From an uncultured beta proteobacterium (lineage in GTDB: Bacteria; Pseudomonadota; Gammaproteobacteria; Burkholderiales; Burkholderiaceae): DNA of 37,815 nucleotides. Made by a program: the position numbers and the translations under genes. This document shows positions 24,352-33,853 of the stretch, piece after piece. The number at the start of each line of letters is the position of its first letter. The stretch's first letter is position 1. The DNA lies in NCBI GenBank assembly GCA_903871735.1, contig CAIQHU010000056.1, positions 1 to 37,815 of the forward strand, written 5' to 3'. The notes under the pieces were generated by a model, which saw only the letters and a list, made by a program, of their open reading frames with translations, was not told the DNA's origin and did no database searches.

Positions 24352-25257
24352 ATGGATTCAGACCAAGCCCTTAATTTGGCATATAACCCCAGGCTTTTGG
24401 TCGCAGACCATCAAGAGGTCATGGCTCGGTGGTGGATCAAATCTGCCCAGGCTAGGCAAGACTCTATTTGTCAATTAGATATCCCATATGGGTCATCAGG
24501 ATTTGAGACTTTAGATATTTTTCCAGCAAAAGAACGCCACGCCCCAACACTTTTGTTTATTCACGGAGGCTATTGGAGGGGGTCGGATAAATCCGAATAC
24601 TCCTTTATTGGCAAAGCATTGCAAGATGCGGGAATTACTGCGGTTCTGCTCAACTATGCCTTCGTACCAAAAGTGTCTTTACCAACGATTATTGAGCAAA
24701 TCACAAACGCGATTATTTGGGTTTATCAACATATAGAAGAATATTCTGGTAATCAAGAGCAGCTTTTCTTAAGTGGACACTCTGCAGGTGGTTATTTAGC
24801 CACGAAGATGATGATGATACCTTGGCAAGAATTACTGCAATTGAATGATCAAAATTTGTTACAAGCTTGTTTCACGATGAGTGGCTTATATGATCTTGAA
24901 CCGCTTACGAGAGCGAGTTTTATTGCCTCAGATTTGGGCTTAACTAGTTCTCAGGCCCAAAGTTTGAGTGTAATTAATCCGTCGAACCCGAAAAACACGC
25001 TGTCGAAAAATGCCACAGTTTATGCTGCAATTGGCAATGATGAGGGCCAAGGTTTTCACGATCAACAGAATTTATTAAAACGATACTGGCCTGATGCGCT
25101 GGTTCGTTCTTTCATTTTGCAAAATTGCAATCACTTCACCATCATGGATGAGCTAGGTGATAAGGATTCGTTATTATTTCAAGCGGTTTTACAAATGATC
25201 GATAGTCAATTAAAAAATCAAATAAAAAATCGTACTGGGAGTTTAGATAGTTGTTGA
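24352..25257 (+). CDS. Alpha/beta hydrolase, kynurenine formamidase-like
   Basis: A 301-residue soluble serine hydrolase. The oxyanion motif HGGYW (residues 71-75) is the form typical of arylformamidase/kynurenine formamidase relatives. The nucleophile elbow is GHSAGG (Ser144). The acid is probably in GNDEG (Asp230 or Glu231), and the His is in NCNHFTIMDEL (His261). KFases deformylate N-formylkynurenine in tryptophan breakdown, but the same fold acts on carbamates and other esters. No kynureninase or tryptophan dioxygenase gene is nearby. It is divergent from livK. ATG at 24352 has no obvious ribosome site. Confidence 0.8.
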   Translation: MDSDQALNLAYNPRLLVADHQEVMARWWIKSAQARQDSICQLDIPYGSSGFETLDIFPAKERHAPTLLFIHGGYWRGSDKSEYSFIGKALQDAGITAVLLNYAFVPKVSLPTIIEQITNAIIWVYQHIEEYSGNQEQLFLSGHSAGGYLATKMMMIPWQELLQLNDQNLLQACFTMSGLYDLEPLTRASFIASDLGLTSSQAQSLSVINPSNPKNTLSKNATVYAAIGNDEGQGFHDQQNLLKRYWPDALVRSFILQNCNHFTIMDELGDKDSLLFQAVLQMIDSQLKNQIKNRTGSLDSC

Positions 25258-25479
25258 AAATGAAGTGCGTTGAAATGATGATGGTTTTATCAGATCGTGA
25301 AGTTAATATATATAAATACCAGTATTAAATAGTAGTATTAATTTGCGAACTAGAATTGAGCTGTTTGCTGAGCACTTTGATTGCGATTTGGCCAAGCAAT
25401 TCGAGGTATGTTAGAAAGTTTGGGAAGGTTGAAGTCTCATTTGAATGAAAGCTTTTAGAACTCTGTCTGGCGGTAGTCC

Positions 25480-25485
25480 TATAAT
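25480..25485 (+). promoter_or_regulatory. Candidate -10 box upstream of the MFS gene
   Basis: A perfect TATAAT at 25480-25485, 58 bases before the likely start, without a good -35. Just after it, AATTGC (25495-25500) and GCAATT (25505-25510) form a tight hairpin with a TTTT loop in the leader. Confidence 0.35.
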
Positions 25486-25543
25486 GATGCAGTGAATTGC
25501 TTTTGCAATTAAAAATCTAGTGTAATGATCACCGCAAGTTATT

Positions 25544-26734
25544 TTGACTTTATCTAATCCTTCCTCAAACTCGAAATCTTTAAAGCCTTTTTTTTCAGGG
25601 CCACTAGCCTTATGTCTGACAATTATGTTAGTTCATATTGCTATTTCTGGAGGTAGGATTGCAGTTACTCTAACAGCACTGCACTTAGGACGATCGACGA
25701 TCGATATTGGGTTGTTGATGGCAGTTTTTTCGCTGTTACCGATGGTGCTCTCGATCAAGGCAGGTCGTTTAATTGATCAAATTGGCCCTTGGAGGCCAAT
25801 GTGGATTAGTGTTGTTATGGTTGTGGTTGGAGTTGTTACGCCATTTGTCTGGCAGAGTCTTGTGAGCTTAGTGATCGCTGCAGTTTTAGTGGGTCTTGGT
25901 CATATGACTTTTCAGATTGCTGTACAGCGTCAAATGGGGCTGAGTTCTGGTGATGAAAGGATACGAAACTTTTCTTGGTTAGCGTTAGCAATTGCAACTT
26001 CGGGGCTAGTAAGTCCTTTGATTGCTGGTCTATCGATAGACTATTTAGGATATCGATATGTTTTTGCTATCTTGGCTATTGCCCCAGTAATGTGTGTTTT
26101 GGTTTTATTACGGATGCGCGTTTTTTTAAAAGCTACGCACATTCCGAGTTTGCCGGTTGAGGGTAAGCAAAGTGTTTTGGACTTGTTAGCAAATCCGGCA
26201 ATGCGAAAAATTTTTACGGCAAACGTTTTGCTATCTGCCGCGTGGGATACACATATGTTTTTAGTACCCATTTATGGTGTGCGCGCTGGTTTATCTGCAA
26301 CTACTATTGGATTTATTTTAGCTATTTTTGCCGCGGCGACTATCTTAGTACGTATTTTTTTACCGATGATCAAAGGTCGTCTAACTCCTTGGCAATTAAT
26401 TAATGGGTCGATGGTGATGACAGCTATGGTATTTATTATTTATCCATTTTTTGATCAAGCGATCGCTTTAATGTGCTTATCCTTTTTAATGGGGATTGGT
26501 TTAGGTTCAACCCAACCGAATATTTTAGAATTATTACAAGAGAGTGCTCCAAAGGGTCGGGCTGGAGAGGCCTATGGTTTGCGAATGTCACTAATTAATG
26601 GCTGTCAGGTAACGATACCATTAGCTTTTGGATTTTTAGGTGCATTAATTGGATTATTTCCTTTATTTTGGATTACGGGATTTGGTTTAGGGATTGGTCG
26701 TTGGTTCACTCATGATCCAAATAAATCTAAATAA
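25544..26734 (+). CDS. MFS transporter
   Basis: Inner-membrane transporter of 396 residues with twelve hydrophobic helices. The first loop reads MVLSIKAGRLIDQIGPWRPM (parts SIKAGRLIDQIG), the standard MFS motif A position, and the second half has MGIGLGSTQPNILELLQESAPKGRAGEAYGLR (parts GSTQPN and GRAGEAYGLR). The substrate is unknown. The first helix begins near residue 17, so a start close to 25544 (TTG) is needed; the next ATG (codon 29) would cut into helix 1. A TTG start is therefore favoured, with only a weak ribosome site. Confidence 0.8.
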   Translation: MTLSNPSSNSKSLKPFFSGPLALCLTIMLVHIAISGGRIAVTLTALHLGRSTIDIGLLMAVFSLLPMVLSIKAGRLIDQIGPWRPMWISVVMVVVGVVTPFVWQSLVSLVIAAVLVGLGHMTFQIAVQRQMGLSSGDERIRNFSWLALAIATSGLVSPLIAGLSIDYLGYRYVFAILAIAPVMCVLVLLRMRVFLKATHIPSLPVEGKQSVLDLLANPAMRKIFTANVLLSAAWDTHMFLVPIYGVRAGLSATTIGFILAIFAAATILVRIFLPMIKGRLTPWQLINGSMVMTAMVFIIYPFFDQAIALMCLSFLMGIGLGSTQPNILELLQESAPKGRAGEAYGLRMSLINGCQVTIPLAFGFLGALIGLFPLFWITGFGLGIGRWFTHDPNKSK

Positions 26735-26846
26735 GTTGATACGCCGAGCGTTCATAAACTTCTAATTTTTATAAGAATATGTATAAGTTATGAAGTAGAA
26801 GATATACTGGTCAATATTCATACTAGGGAGTCTTAATCCTAATCTC

Positions 26847-28514
26847 ATGTTTTTCAAGCCGAACATCTTGCACTTTTGGTCGACCTATAATCGCGGGCGA
26901 TTTTTTAAAGATATTTTTGCGGGCATTACGGTTGGCATCGTAGCTTTACCCTTATCAATCGCATTTGCTATTGCTAGTGGCTTAAAACCCGAACAGGGAA
27001 TTTTCACTGCGATCATTGCGGGTGGGCTAATAGCCCTGTTAGGCGGTAGTCGGATGCAAATAGGAGGGCCTGCAGGGGCCTTCATTATCATTGTTTATGG
27101 CATCGTTGATCGATATGGGGTTGCCAATTTAATGTTAACAACATGCATGTCTGGGATGATTCTTTTTTTAATGGGATTATTGCGTTTAGGAACATTGATA
27201 CGTTATATCCCGGTAGCAGTAATTATTGGTTTTACAAACGGCATTGCGCTTTTAATTGCTTTGTCTCAAATAAAAGAGTTTGTGGGTCTTCGCATTGAAA
27301 AAGTGCCTGCGGAATTTTTCGAATTAATTGCTAGTTTGTATGCGCATCGAGAGACAATGAACGTGACTGCATTTGGCGTTGCGATTGGGACTTTAGTTTT
27401 TTTAATCGGCTGGAAAAAAATCCAAGGTAAACGCGCTTTTTTCCAATTAGTCCCTGGAGCGGTCTTAGCAATGCTTGGCGCCACATTAGTGAGTAGCCTA
27501 TTCGATTTTGAGTTAGCCACAATTGGAAGTCGTTTTGGCGGCATCCCTGGAGAGTTTCCAGCATTTCGGTTATTGACTTTTGAGTTGACGAATATTCCGC
27601 AATTGATTGGACCAGCAATTACCTTAGCTTTTTTAGGTGCTATCGAGTCCCTACTTTGTGCACGGGTTGCAGATCGCCTAGTGCATGGACATCATGATTC
27701 CAATCAAGAACTTTTAGGTCAAGGTATTGCTAATTTTGTGGTTCCTTTTTTTGGCGGTATGCCCGCTACTGGCACAATAGCTCGGACGGTAACCAATATT
27801 CAAAGTGGTGGCAATTCACCGATTGCTGGACTAGTTCACTGTTTGACACTTGTAGTCATTATTCTATTTGCAGCACCCTTAGCGCAACATATCCCTTTGG
27901 CTAGCCTGGCCGCAATTTTGATGTTTATAGCTTGGCATATGGGGGAGTGGAGTAAATTATTTTATTTAGGAAAATTTCGTTGGCCCTACCGCGCAACATT
28001 ATTGAGTGTTTTCTTTTTAACAGTTTTAGTAGATTTAACAATTGCGATCCAAGTTGGGTTGCTATGTGCCTTTGTCACTTTAATTTATCGGGTTGCTAGT
28101 TTGTCGAAGGCTCATGCAGTTAAGGTTTCTCAATATTCGCAATTGCAAGGTCAGTCGGGCATCGTTGATGCCTATAGGATTTCTGGGGCAGTATTCTTTG
28201 GAACCACCTATTTATTGAATGATATTGAGCGGCATTTACCTTCAAAATATTTAGTTCTGGATTTCCACAACGTGTTGTATACCGACACATCTGGCATGGA
28301 CGCTTTACAAGAACTGAGTAGTGCCTGCGACGAAGCGCAAGTTAGGCTCATTTTATGTGGTCTGAATGCGCAAGTTTTTGATTTAATAGAACGTCTGGAT
28401 TTTATCAAGCCTGGTCTTCAAAATCAGATATGCACCACACTAGAAGAAGGCATTAATGAAGCCTTAAAAAATTCGTCTAATACCCAAAAGCCACTTGAGG
28501 AGAGCAGTTCTTGA
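26847..28514 (+). CDS. SulP-family anion transporter with STAS domain
   Basis: A 555-residue inner-membrane protein of the SLC26/SulP family. The transmembrane part (about residues 20-410) has the SulP landmarks FFKDIFAGITVGIVALPLS and ALLGGSRMQIGGPAGAF (parts AGITVGIVALPLS and GGPAGAF), plus GGMPATGTIARTVTNIQSGG. A C-terminal cytoplasmic STAS domain (about 435-545) contains LDFHNVLYTDTSGMDAL. Family members carry sulfate, bicarbonate or dicarboxylates. The N-terminal part resembles the BicA/DauA-like branch more than plant sulfate permeases, but this is only an impression. A weak imperfect hairpin (28545-28573) follows without a T-run. Confidence 0.9.
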   Translation: MFFKPNILHFWSTYNRGRFFKDIFAGITVGIVALPLSIAFAIASGLKPEQGIFTAIIAGGLIALLGGSRMQIGGPAGAFIIIVYGIVDRYGVANLMLTTCMSGMILFLMGLLRLGTLIRYIPVAVIIGFTNGIALLIALSQIKEFVGLRIEKVPAEFFELIASLYAHRETMNVTAFGVAIGTLVFLIGWKKIQGKRAFFQLVPGAVLAMLGATLVSSLFDFELATIGSRFGGIPGEFPAFRLLTFELTNIPQLIGPAITLAFLGAIESLLCARVADRLVHGHHDSNQELLGQGIANFVVPFFGGMPATGTIARTVTNIQSGGNSPIAGLVHCLTLVVIILFAAPLAQHIPLASLAAILMFIAWHMGEWSKLFYLGKFRWPYRATLLSVFFLTVLVDLTIAIQVGLLCAFVTLIYRVASLSKAHAVKVSQYSQLQGQSGIVDAYRISGAVFFGTTYLLNDIERHLPSKYLVLDFHNVLYTDTSGMDALQELSSACDEAQVRLILCGLNAQVFDLIERLDFIKPGLQNQICTTLEEGINEALKNSSNTQKPLEESSS

Positions 28515-28643
28515 CAGGCGCAACGAGATAATTCATTTTTGGAAGAGTAGGGCAATATTGGCAGCCCCTTCTCTTAAATTGTGCAAACACTTTGCCAATT
28601 GAGTTAGCATCGTGTAATGTTATGAAAAGTTCACGTCTTACCC

Positions 28644-29579
28644 ATGAAGGAGATTATTTTGGCATTGCATGCGTCCCCATTACCGGCTGTCTTATCGCCT
28701 GTTTTAACCCCAGTTCAAGCCAGTGGGGAGATCCATCTTGATTTATTTACGCGCCAATGTAAGTGGTTACTGGCAAACAATGTCGGTTTAGCAGTATTTG
28801 GGACCAATTCTGAGGGCAATTCCTTTTCGGTGGCCCAAAAAATTCTTGCTTTGGAACATTTGGTCAAACAAGGGTTATCCCCTAGTCAGATGATGCCAGG
28901 TACGGGTGCTTGTGCGATTGATGATGTCGTAAGGATGACTCGCGCGACTTTAGACCTGGGGTGTGCTGGGGCTTTGATGTTGCCACCTTTCTACTATAAA
29001 GGGGTATCGGAAGACGGCTTATTTGCCTATTACGCGCGCATTATTGAGACCATCGCTAGTCCTCTATTAAAGATTTATATTTACAATATTCCACCGGTAG
29101 TGACATTTAGTTTGCCGGTGACATTACTTGCGCGTTTGGTGAAAGCATATCCAGATACGGTTGTTGGGATGAAAGATAGTTCGGGGGATTGGACTTATAC
29201 CAAATCGTGTATCGACGCTTTAGCGGCAGGTGGTTTTAGGGTGTACGCTGGCAGTGAGACTTTTTTATTAAGTAATCTGCGGGCGGGGGGAGCTGGCTGT
29301 ATTTCAGCGACGGCAAATATGAATCCAGCGGCTATTTCTCATTTAGCGGCTCACTGGCAGGACGCAGGGGCTGATGCGCATCAGGCTCAGTTGGATCAAG
29401 TGCGAGCGACCTTTGCTAAATATCCAATGATTCCGGCAATGAAAGCCGCTGCTGCTCGCTTTACCCATTCACCCGATTGGGCAAATGTTTGCCCACCGCT
29501 AGTACCTTTAGATTCGCATTTGCAAGAAAAGTTATATGCGGATTTAGATGCGATTCACTTTACCATGCCTGGACTTTAA
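28644..29579 (+). CDS. Dihydrodipicolinate synthase-family aldolase
   Basis: A 311-residue class I aldolase/lyase of the DapA/NanA family, forming a Schiff base with a 2-oxo acid such as pyruvate. Key residues: Lys177 in VVGMKDSSGDW (Schiff-base lysine), Tyr147 in YNIPPV, and the carboxylate-binding loop GTNSEGNS (53-60) in place of DapA's GTTGE. That loop change and the absence of other lysine genes make true DapA unlikely; a catabolic 2-oxo-acid aldolase is more fitting. ATG at 28644 has no ribosome site. AAGGAG at 28647-28652 sits inside the frame six bases before TTG at 28659, so that TTG may be the real start. It is followed by the TRAP genes on the same strand. Confidence 0.82.
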   Translation: MKEIILALHASPLPAVLSPVLTPVQASGEIHLDLFTRQCKWLLANNVGLAVFGTNSEGNSFSVAQKILALEHLVKQGLSPSQMMPGTGACAIDDVVRMTRATLDLGCAGALMLPPFYYKGVSEDGLFAYYARIIETIASPLLKIYIYNIPPVVTFSLPVTLLARLVKAYPDTVVGMKDSSGDWTYTKSCIDALAAGGFRVYAGSETFLLSNLRAGGAGCISATANMNPAAISHLAAHWQDAGADAHQAQLDQVRATFAKYPMIPAMKAAAARFTHSPDWANVCPPLVPLDSHLQEKLYADLDAIHFTMPGL

Positions 29580-29600
29580 TTTTTGAAAAAGGAGCTTCAC

Positions 29601-30569
29601 ATGCAATCTACGATTTCCAAAAAGTTATCTTGTTTACTACTGAGTGTTTTAGGCTTATTTGCCATCTGCACACAAGCTCAAAACATTTCTATCGCGACTG
29701 GTGGAACGGGAGGAGTATATTACCCAATGGGTGGAGGTTTAGCGGCAGTACTTAGTAAATATGTTCCGAATATGCAGGCTACTGCAGAAGTAACTGGGGG
29801 AACAGTTGATAATATTAATTTAGTTGGATCAGGTAAGCCATATCTTGGCTTTGGTATGACTGACGCTGCTCAAGACGCGTATACGGCTAAAGAAAAATTC
29901 GTTAATAAAAAACAAGATATTCGCGCTTTACTGGTGCTGTACCCCAATCGCATGCATGTGGCAACGGTTGAGAGTACAGGCATTAAGACCATGGCTGATC
30001 TCAAGGGTAAGCATATCAGCACTGGTAGCCCTGGAAGTGCGACAGAAGTAATGGCATTTCGATTATTAGAAGCCGCTGGTTTAGATAAAGATAAAGACGT
30101 CAAGCGCGAGCGTTTAGGCGTAGCTGAATCAGTCAATGCCATCAAAGATCGTAAGATTGATGCTTTTTTCTGGGTTGGAGGATTACCGACTGCTGCGGTA
30201 ACTGATTTAGCGAATTCGCCGAGTATGAAAATTAAGATGATTGATCACGATGCGAACGTTGTGGCCATGAATAATAAGTTTGGCGCGATTTACTTTAAAG
30301 ACACGATTCCCAAGACAACCTATTCTGGTATGCAAACGGATAATCAAATTGCCTCAGTTGCGAATATTTTATTTGTGCATTCATCCATGTCTGAGAACGA
30401 TGCTTATACGATTGTGAAGACAGTGTTTGATAAATTACCTGAACTGATTACAGTGCATGCTGAGTATAAGAATATTAAATTATCCGAGCAAAAAAGTTCG
30501 GCGGCGGTGATTCCATTTCACCCAGGCGCTCTAAAATACTTTAAGGAAAAAGGCGTTAAGTTTAATTAG
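29601..30569 (+). CDS. TAXI-family TRAP transporter solute receptor
   Basis: A 322-residue periplasmic receptor with signal peptide 1-26 (hydrophobic CLLLSVLGLFAIC, ending AQ) followed by the TAXI hallmark ISIATGGTGGVYYPMGGGLA. KGKHISTGSPGSATEVMAFRLL (parts ISTGSPGSATE) and IDAFFWVGGLPTAAV are also typical. ATG at 29601 is chosen because AAGGAG lies eight bases upstream; the frame extends to a TTG at 29583. It delivers an organic acid to the fused TRAP permease 24 bases downstream. Known TAXI ligands are few, glutamate being one, so the cargo is open. It lies 21 bases after the aldolase gene, suggesting one operon. Confidence 0.92.
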   Translation: MQSTISKKLSCLLLSVLGLFAICTQAQNISIATGGTGGVYYPMGGGLAAVLSKYVPNMQATAEVTGGTVDNINLVGSGKPYLGFGMTDAAQDAYTAKEKFVNKKQDIRALLVLYPNRMHVATVESTGIKTMADLKGKHISTGSPGSATEVMAFRLLEAAGLDKDKDVKRERLGVAESVNAIKDRKIDAFFWVGGLPTAAVTDLANSPSMKIKMIDHDANVVAMNNKFGAIYFKDTIPKTTYSGMQTDNQIASVANILFVHSSMSENDAYTIVKTVFDKLPELITVHAEYKNIKLSEQKSSAAVIPFHPGALKYFKEKGVKFN

Positions 30570-30593
30570 AGTGTTTTCAATAAAAGGTTCTGA

Positions 30594-32624
30594 ATGAGTA
30601 ATACGCCGGGTACAGCTTCTGATATTGATCAAGCAACGCAAGCGCAATTAGAGTCTTTCATTAAGCAAGAGGAAGGGGACTCGAATGACTATCGGGGGAT
30701 ATTAGCTGTTTTTATTACCCTGGTTGCGGTTGGCATGTCTTTATTGCATTTGTACGCGGCGTATGCCATTGTTCCGACGCAAGTTTTACGCACCATGCAT
30801 GTTGGGATTGTTTTATTTCTGGTCTATTTGAGTTTTCCGATCGCTGGTCGCTTTAAAAATCGTCTGATGTGGTGGGATTGTATTTTTGCTTGTGCATCGC
30901 TTGGGATTGTGTATTACGTCTTGTCGAGTGGCGACGACTTTATGGACCGTAATACGATGCCTAATCAAATCGATATCGCCGTAGGGTTAGCCCTTATCTT
31001 TTTAATTCTGGAGGCTTTAAGGCGTACGAATGGCTTAATTTTATTGGCTGTTACTGTATCGTTTTTAGCTTATGCTTTATTTGGCAACTATTTGCCTGCT
31101 CCATGGACGCATAAGGGCTACGAGATAGCGCGTTTAGTGGGTTATATGTATATGACCTTAGAAGGTATTTTTAGTACTGCGGTCGATGTTTCCTCAACCC
31201 TGATTATTTTATTTACTATTTTTGGTGCTTTTTTGCAATTTACTGGCGCCGGTAAATTTTTTATTGATTTTTCTTTTGCCGCAATGGGTGGTAAGAGTTC
31301 GGGTGTTGGTCGCACGATTGTCATGTCATCCTTTTTGTTGGGTGGCCCATCTGGTTCGGGTGTAGCTACCACTGTCACAGTTGGCTCGGTAGCCTCATCG
31401 ATGTTAAGTAAAATTGGCTACGATAAAAATGCTGCTGGGGGATTATTAGCGGCTGGTGGGTTGGGGGCAATTATTTCCCCGCCGGTATTGGGTGCCGCGG
31501 CATTTTTAATTGCAGATTTCTTAAAGATTTCTTATTTAGATGTCTTGCTAATGGCTACGATTCCGACCATCCTATTTTATTTAGGTTTGTTTGTGATGGT
31601 AGAGATTGATGTTCGCAAATATGCCTTGCATGAGCAAACCATTGAAGCGGTGGATACCGCCTGGAACTTAACAAAAAAATATTGGTATCATTTTTTCTCA
31701 TTAGTATCTATTGTCGTTTTTATGTTGTTTGGATTTTCGCCGATCATGTCGGTATTCTGGGCAACAGTGACCTCAGCTTTAACAAGTATGGTACGTTCTG
31801 ATACTTCGATTCTTTCCAGGGACTGGTTACGTGGCCGAGAGCCATTTTTTAAGGGGTTGTATTCATCAAATCTTGTAAAGGCTTTAGCTAGTGGCTCGAC
31901 AGGTGTTTTATCGATTGCGGTAACTTGTGCGGGAGCGGGCTTAATTGTTGGGACTGTCACCCTCACTGGTTTAGGACTGAAGTTTAGTAGTATTGTGATT
32001 CAATACGCGGGTGGATCTTTACTGCTTACCACCATTTTTACAGCCTTAATTGTTTGGATTGTGGGATTAGCTGTGCCAGTTACAGCTTCGTATATTATTT
32101 GTGCAGTGATTGCAGCGCCAGCCATGATTCAACTTGGCGTACCTGCTTTTGCCGCCCACATGTTTATTTTTTACTACGCAGTCCTATCTGAGGTGTCCCC
32201 CCCGACGGCTTTATCGCCTTTCGCGGCTGCTGCGATTTGTAAAGGGGATCCATATAAGACGACTTTACAAACCTGGAAGTATGTAGCGCCAGCTATTTTG
32301 GTTCCGTTTATGTTTGTCCTTGATCAGTCTGGCGTGAGTTTGCTACTCATGGGATCCACGAAAGCCTTAGCAAGCGCCAATTGGATGGATATTGCCTTAG
32401 CATTTAGTACTGCGGTAGTTGGCGTGATCGCTTTGGCTGGGGGCTTGCAGAACTGGTTTATTCTGAAAGATCACTGGTTAGAGCGTTGGATTTTGATTAT
32501 TTCTGGGGTAGCATTAGCTTATCCTTCTGGCTATTCTGATGTGATTGGATTATCAGGATTTGGTTTAGTGGTGTTTTCTCAGTTAATTCGTCAAAAAAGT
32601 CAAAAATCCCAGTTAATCAGTTAA
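30594..32624 (+). CDS. TRAP transporter fused permease (small and large subunits in one)
   Basis: A 676-residue inner-membrane protein joining the four-helix DctQ-like part (about residues 35-150) to the twelve-helix DctM-like part (about 160-600). GGKSSGVGRTIVMSSFLLGGPSGSGVATTVTVGS (parts GGPSGSGVATT) and LAAGGLGAIISPPVLGAAAFLIADFL (parts GAIISPPVLGAAAF) are the DctM core, repeated in the second half as HMFIFYYAVLSEVSPPTALSPFAAAAI (parts YAVLSEVSPPTA). Fusion with a TAXI receptor is the usual pairing. It uses an ion gradient, normally sodium, to import the substrate. A short palindrome, CCTAG-C-CTAGG, lies at 32633-32643 after the stop. Confidence 0.93.
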   Translation: MSNTPGTASDIDQATQAQLESFIKQEEGDSNDYRGILAVFITLVAVGMSLLHLYAAYAIVPTQVLRTMHVGIVLFLVYLSFPIAGRFKNRLMWWDCIFACASLGIVYYVLSSGDDFMDRNTMPNQIDIAVGLALIFLILEALRRTNGLILLAVTVSFLAYALFGNYLPAPWTHKGYEIARLVGYMYMTLEGIFSTAVDVSSTLIILFTIFGAFLQFTGAGKFFIDFSFAAMGGKSSGVGRTIVMSSFLLGGPSGSGVATTVTVGSVASSMLSKIGYDKNAAGGLLAAGGLGAIISPPVLGAAAFLIADFLKISYLDVLLMATIPTILFYLGLFVMVEIDVRKYALHEQTIEAVDTAWNLTKKYWYHFFSLVSIVVFMLFGFSPIMSVFWATVTSALTSMVRSDTSILSRDWLRGREPFFKGLYSSNLVKALASGSTGVLSIAVTCAGAGLIVGTVTLTGLGLKFSSIVIQYAGGSLLLTTIFTALIVWIVGLAVPVTASYIICAVIAAPAMIQLGVPAFAAHMFIFYYAVLSEVSPPTALSPFAAAAICKGDPYKTTLQTWKYVAPAILVPFMFVLDQSGVSLLLMGSTKALASANWMDIALAFSTAVVGVIALAGGLQNWFILKDHWLERWILIISGVALAYPSGYSDVIGLSGFGLVVFSQLIRQKSQKSQLIS

Positions 32625-32833
32625 ATCGTATTCCTAGCCTAGGTAAATTCTTGAGTTACCAGTCGGGGGAGCATAACCGTTGGCTTGATTTTTATCTGAC
32701 TGTGAAAGTGGTACTTGAGAATAGAGTAAAGTAATAAGTATTCTAGAATTTAAAAGTATGCTTATTTACCAATAATTGGTTAATAATTTAATTAAATTGT
32801 TGATTTGTAAAGATATTTATTTGGGGGCAAAAG

Positions 32834-33829
32834 ATGAATAAACCATTAACCATGGCTCAAACTAAGCGATCTGGAGTGATTGCCGCCCATTCGATTGATG
32901 AGTACGTTATTTCGGTGCCGGACTTAGATGTAGCGCAAGAGTTTTACACACTATTTGGCTTACGCGTTGAGCGGGTGGGTAATACTTTAGAGCTTTATAC
33001 CTTTGAAACAGAACACCGTTATGCACGCATTTTAAAGGGTGAAAGAAAGCGTTTACAGTGGTTAACATTTGGGATGTATGCCGACGACGAAGAAGCCTTT
33101 AAGGCACACTTAAAAAAAGAAAATGTCGCTTTGATTGATTCTCCTGATCCGCAAGCGCAGGGCGGTATTTGGTTCAAGAGTCCAGATGGATTTCCGATTC
33201 AAGTTCGAGTGTGTGCAAAGACATCTCCCTCAATGCCTCCCAAAAGAGTTTTTGCTCCTGAATCCAATGGTAGTGGTCGGTCGCCTAATAAAGCAAAAGT
33301 AAAAAAAGTGTTGCCGAGCTATTTGTCGCATGTACTTATTTTTACCAAGAGTGTTACCCAATCAGCTGATTTTTATATGCGCGTTTTAGGGTTGCGTTTA
33401 TCTGATTCTGCGGGTGAGGATTTAATTGCCTTTGTACATAGTCCGCATGGTAGTGACCATCACTTGCTAGCATTTTTAAAGTCAGAAGATTACGGCTTTC
33501 ATCACAGCAGCTGGGCGGTTGAGTCGATTGATCAAGTAGGTCTTGGCTCTATGCAAATGAGTGCGGGTGGTTATAGTGAGGGTTGGGGAGTTGGTCGCCA
33601 TGTATTAGGCTCGAATTATTTTAGGTATATACAAGATCCGTGGGGAGGGTTTTGTGAGTACTCTTTTGATATTGACTTTGTACCCCATGATTTGGATTGG
33701 CCTGCTGCCAATTACCCACCGGATGATTCGCTGTATGCTTGGGGCCCAGATGTCAAGCATGACTTTGGAACCAACTATGAAGTATCTGGGAGGGATTTTG
33801 TATCGCCCAAGGCTCCTAAAGCGGCTTAA
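32834..33829 (+). CDS. Two-domain VOC protein, extradiol-dioxygenase-like
   Basis: A 331-residue protein with two vicinal-oxygen-chelate domains (about 18-128 and 163-282) and a long tail. The C-terminal domain has the metal-ligand set His166 (LSHVLIF), His223 or His224 (GFHHSSW) and Glu275 (FCEYSFD). It also has GVGRHVLGSNYFRYIQDPWGGFCE (parts GRHVLG and YIQDPWG), close to the extradiol dioxygenase signature with its acid/base His256 and Tyr265; Arg264 replaces the usual aliphatic residue before the Tyr. Ring cleavage of a catechol-like compound is likely but unproven. It sits in a putative degradation cluster before YciI, FAH and GST genes. GGGGGC lies before ATG at 32834. Confidence 0.82.
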   Translation: MNKPLTMAQTKRSGVIAAHSIDEYVISVPDLDVAQEFYTLFGLRVERVGNTLELYTFETEHRYARILKGERKRLQWLTFGMYADDEEAFKAHLKKENVALIDSPDPQAQGGIWFKSPDGFPIQVRVCAKTSPSMPPKRVFAPESNGSGRSPNKAKVKKVLPSYLSHVLIFTKSVTQSADFYMRVLGLRLSDSAGEDLIAFVHSPHGSDHHLLAFLKSEDYGFHHSSWAVESIDQVGLGSMQMSAGGYSEGWGVGRHVLGSNYFRYIQDPWGGFCEYSFDIDFVPHDLDWPAANYPPDDSLYAWGPDVKHDFGTNYEVSGRDFVSPKAPKAA

Positions 33830-33853
33830 TGATAAATAAGATGAGGGGATGAG

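Noticed and set aside
25260..25328. Tiny 22-codon frame after the formamidase-like gene
   Set aside because: It is short, has no ribosome site, and its translation shows no helix or motif.
25300..25350. Short repeated AGTATTAA-like units
   Set aside because: Only two imperfect copies in AT-rich spacer; not enough for a repeat array or iteron.
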